This document shows, one piece after another, positions 12,363 to 13,915 of a stretch of DNA of 13,915 bases (the first letter of the stretch is position 1; each line of letters opens with the position of its first letter). The notes under the pieces were generated by a model. The model was given only the letters and a program-made list of their open reading frames with translations. It was not told where the DNA came from and did not search any database. This DNA is from Acidaminococcaceae bacterium UBA2453. GTDB taxonomy: Bacteria; Bacillota; Negativicutes; Acidaminococcales; Acidaminococcaceae. The DNA is taken from contig DDQB01000051.1 in the NCBI GenBank assembly GCA_002342505.1, forward strand, positions 1 through 13,915, written 5' to 3'. The translations under genes were made by a program, and so were the position numbers.

Positions 12363-13127
12363 TCATACTGTCACGACGTTTTTTTGTTCCCGGTTCCGTT
12401 CTGCCCAGGCGGCGCAGCGGATGCTGCACTCAAACAGAAGGATGGATGGTATGGCCATCATAATCTGGCTCATAACGTCCGGCGGCGTCAGCAATGCACT
12501 GACGATGAAGCTGAGCAAAATGGCAAACCGGCGGCCCTGTCGAAGCGTTTCTGCATGTAAAATCCCTGACCTTGCCAGTGCAGCAGCAATCAGTGGCATT
12601 TCAAACAGCAGGCCGAAGGGAATGACAAATCCTATCAGGAAATTCAGATACCGGTCGACGGCCAGCAATGGCAGGGCTGTTCCTGCACCTGCATAAATAA
12701 AAAAGTGGATGGCGGATAAAAAGACTATGCCGTATCCGAATGCCACGCCGATGGCAAACAGGCAAAGGGAAAGCAGCGCAATCCCCAGCAGCGGTTTCCG
12801 TTCTTCCGGATATAATGCGGGTTTTATAAAAGCCCACATCTGCCACAGCAGGACAGGGGAGGCAAGCACCACTGCACAGAGGAATACCGCCTTTAACTGT
12901 ACATACACCGCGTCGGCCAGTCCCAGATAAATGAACTGCACGCCTTCTGTTTTTACCGGAGCGCTCACCAGATTTAAAATCCGGTCAGGTCCTGCAAAAG
13001 CCAGCGCTCCAAAGGCAAGGCCTACGGCAGCGATACATTTCAGCAGGCGTCGGCGCAGTTCCCCGATGTGTTCCCACACCGGCATATCGATATCATTTTT
13101 CTGCAAGGGCTGTTCCGCTGGATTCAT
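12363..13127 (-). CDS. tatC: Sec-independent (twin-arginine) translocase subunit TatC
   Basis: A 254-residue polytopic TatC, the receptor for twin-arginine signal peptides in the cytoplasmic membrane. Family marks are in place: the N-terminal HIGELRRRLL (20-29), FIKPALYPEERK (100-111) in the first cytosolic loop, Glu176 in LLFEMPLI, and LTPPDVMSQ (213-221) before the last helix. About six hydrophobic helices are visible. GGAGG lies 6 nt before ATG 13127, inside the end of tatA. The reading frames overlap by 35 bp, so tatA and tatC are translationally linked. The C-terminal tail NREQKNVVTV is charged and cytosolic. The stop is 15 bp from the convergent HExxH gene, with no terminator between. 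Confidence 0.96.
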   Translation of the reverse strand: MNPAEQPLQKNDIDMPVWEHIGELRRRLLKCIAAVGLAFGALAFAGPDRILNLVSAPVKTEGVQFIYLGLADAVYVQLKAVFLCAVVLASPVLLWQMWAFIKPALYPEERKPLLGIALLSLCLFAIGVAFGYGIVFLSAIHFFIYAGAGTALPLLAVDRYLNFLIGFVIPFGLLFEMPLIAAALARSGILHAETLRQGRRFAILLSFIVSALLTPPDVMSQIMMAIPSILLFECSIRCAAWAERNREQKNVVTV

Positions 13128-13278
13128 GTTTTTCCTCCGCGCCTTTATTCAACTCTGCACGAAATTCCCGCAGGCTTGTGCCTAACGCTTTACCCAGTCC
13201 GCTGATCCGGCTGCCGCCGAATAACACGATAGCAATCAATAAGATAACCAGTAATTCCGAAGTTCCGATACGTCCCAT
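13093..13278 (-). CDS. tatA: Twin-arginine translocase subunit TatA
   Basis: A 61-residue TatA. A short N-terminus leads to one membrane helix (GTSELLVILLIAIVLFGGSR, 5-24) with the conserved polar Glu8, then an FG hinge (20-21) and an amphipathic helix (ISGLGKALGTSLREFRAEL, 25-43). A charged tail follows. Multiple copies form the pore around TatC. AGGAG stands before ATG 13278; an upstream in-frame start at 13320 lies inside the TatB-like gene and is rejected. It begins 1 nt after the TatB-like stop codon and overlaps tatC. Confidence 0.93.
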   Translation of the reverse strand: MGRIGTSELLVILLIAIVLFGGSRISGLGKALGTSLREFRAELNKGAEEKHESSGTALAEK

Positions 13279-13279
13279 T

Positions 13280-13459
13280 TTATTTCTCCTTTTCTGCTTC
13301 CGCGCCTTCTGCCAGCGCAATCCAGTTCTTTTTCATAAATCCCTGCAGGCCTGCATAAAATTTTGCTGCTTTTTTGGCCACCATGGGCAGATCCCTGGGT
13401 TCCAGCAGCAGCATCGCCAATACGCCTGTCAGCAACAGTTCGCCAAATCCGATTTCCAT
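13280..13459 (-). CDS. tatB: TatA/TatB-family protein, short TatB-like
   Basis: A 59-residue gene, MEIGFGELLLTGVLAMLLLE followed by PRDLPMVAKKAAKFYAGLQG and a charged tail ending EAEKEK. The pattern is that of TatB: GFGELLL with polar Glu7 at the start of the membrane helix, PRDLP at the hinge, and an amphipathic helix (residues 24-42). Canonical TatB has Gly-Pro at the hinge; here Gly is replaced by Glu20. It is shorter than enteric TatB (about 170 residues), as is common outside Proteobacteria, so it could be a second TatA rather than a true TatB. AAAAGG lies about 9 nt upstream of ATG 13459. It begins 21 nt after the oxidoreductase stop and ends 1 nt before tatA, so all are one operon. Confidence 0.82.
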   Translation of the reverse strand: MEIGFGELLLTGVLAMLLLEPRDLPMVAKKAAKFYAGLQGFMKKNWIALAEGAEAEKEK

Positions 13460-13480
13460 AGATACCGTTCCTTTTCGTAT

Positions 13481-13915
13481 TCACACCTTTTTTCCCAACG
13501 CCAGAGCCTGGGCCGGAAAGTCCGAATTTTCAACAGCACTGCGGTAACCGCAGCCGGTGGCGTAAATCTGTCCCTGGTCCTGCCATTCCATGTATTCACA
13601 CAGACGGGTGTAGTGGGCCTTCAAGGCAGTCATGGTCCAACTGTCGTTGTTCCATGCCGTAGCCATCAACGCCGATTTTTTATGGTGAATGGAACCGGTA
13701 CGGGAATAGAAGCGATCGATGACGGTCTTCAGCTGCGCGGAAAAGCCGAAATAGTAGAGCGGAGTTACCAATACGATCATGTCGCAGTTTACTAATTTTT
13801 GAATCAAATCGTTTTCGATGGCATCCTTGATGACACAGGGGCCGTTCATGCCGCAGGCGTCGCATCCCTGGCAGGGATGAATATCTTCAAAAGCGGCGTT
13901 GAACCGGAACACTTC
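13481..13915 (-). CDS. Flavodoxin-fold NAD(P)H-dependent FMN reductase (partial, 5' end outside window)
   Basis: The C-terminal 145 codons of a gene whose start lies beyond the window edge; the frame is open to the last base. PCQGCDACGMNGPCVIKDAI is the cysteine-bearing loop typical of NADPH-dependent FMN reductase / iron-sulfur flavoprotein relatives. DMIVLVTPLYYFGFSAQLKT and VIDRFYS follow as the FMN-binding strand and loop. The missing N-terminus should carry the GSPR-type FMN-phosphate loop. The substrate is unknown; quinone, flavin or nitro-compound reduction is usual. It is the first visible gene of the operon leading into the Tat genes, 21 nt before the TatB-like start, though a functional tie to Tat is not evident. 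Confidence 0.85.
   Translation of the reverse strand, partial: EVFRFNAAFEDIHPCQGCDACGMNGPCVIKDAIENDLIQKLVNCDMIVLVTPLYYFGFSAQLKTVIDRFYSRTGSIHHKKSALMATAWNNDSWTMTALKAHYTRLCEYMEWQDQGQIYATGCGYRSAVENSDFPAQALALGKKV

Noticed and set aside
13236..13484. An 82-codon frame on the minus strand across the TatB-like gene.
   Set aside because: It is out of frame with the clear TatB-like protein at 13280-13459, which has the right motifs and ribosome site.

Overview
The window looks like bacterial chromosome with balanced base composition and clear AGGAGG-type ribosome binding sites. The gene content (flavodoxin-domain lipoprotein, DUF362 protein, PanB with a DUF2520 partner, stand-alone GlcD-type flavoprotein, SYLF protein, minimal Tat operon) suggests an anaerobic Firmicute, perhaps a Negativicute. 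That placement is inference from content and style, not from any marker gene. There are no rRNA, tRNA or CRISPR sequences, no intact transposase, and no phage genes.

Layout. (1) 67-4614, plus strand: five genes in a row (secreted esterase-713-like hydrolase, atypical SDR oxidoreductase, SnoaL-like protein, flavodoxin-domain lipoprotein, DUF362 protein), closed by a bidirectional terminator. It resembles a redox or catabolic cluster of unknown substrate. (2) 4786-6670, minus strand: a pantoate operon, panG-like DUF2520 reductase then panB with overlapping ends. It has a consensus promoter, a leader of about 138 nt, and a hairpin that would hide the first Shine-Dalgarno. (3) 6724-7328: a small secreted orphan protein. 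(4) 7337-8548: a LysR regulator, then a divergent region with two forward terminators and a decayed HAD phosphatase start. (5) 8566-9303: a secreted SYLF protein whose last codons and stop lie in a 157-bp transposase-less inverted-repeat element. (6) 9345-11266: a 100-aa orphan and a D-lactate/glycolate dehydrogenase-like flavoprotein. (7) 11268-12347: a gap with a duplicated terminator-like hairpin and a perfect 36-bp palindrome, then an unrecognised protein with a HExxH...ExxxD zinc-peptidase signature. (8) 12363-13915, minus strand: partial FMN-reductase-like gene, TatB-like gene, tatA and tatC.

The best non-gene signals are these. A family of miniature inverted-repeat elements (9147-9303, 11358-11393, 4737-4777, possibly 12349-12362) sits at gene 3' ends. 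A separate intergenic repeat family occurs at 14-42, 2103-2126, 2149-2180 and 9767-9806. A nearly identical 29-bp promoter block precedes two unrelated orphan genes (6724-6752 and 9345-9373). The panG-panB leader has its own structure. No clearly new multi-gene defence or mobile system was found. The most likely undescribed items are the miniature element family, the HExxH protein, and the uncharacterised five-gene redox cluster.
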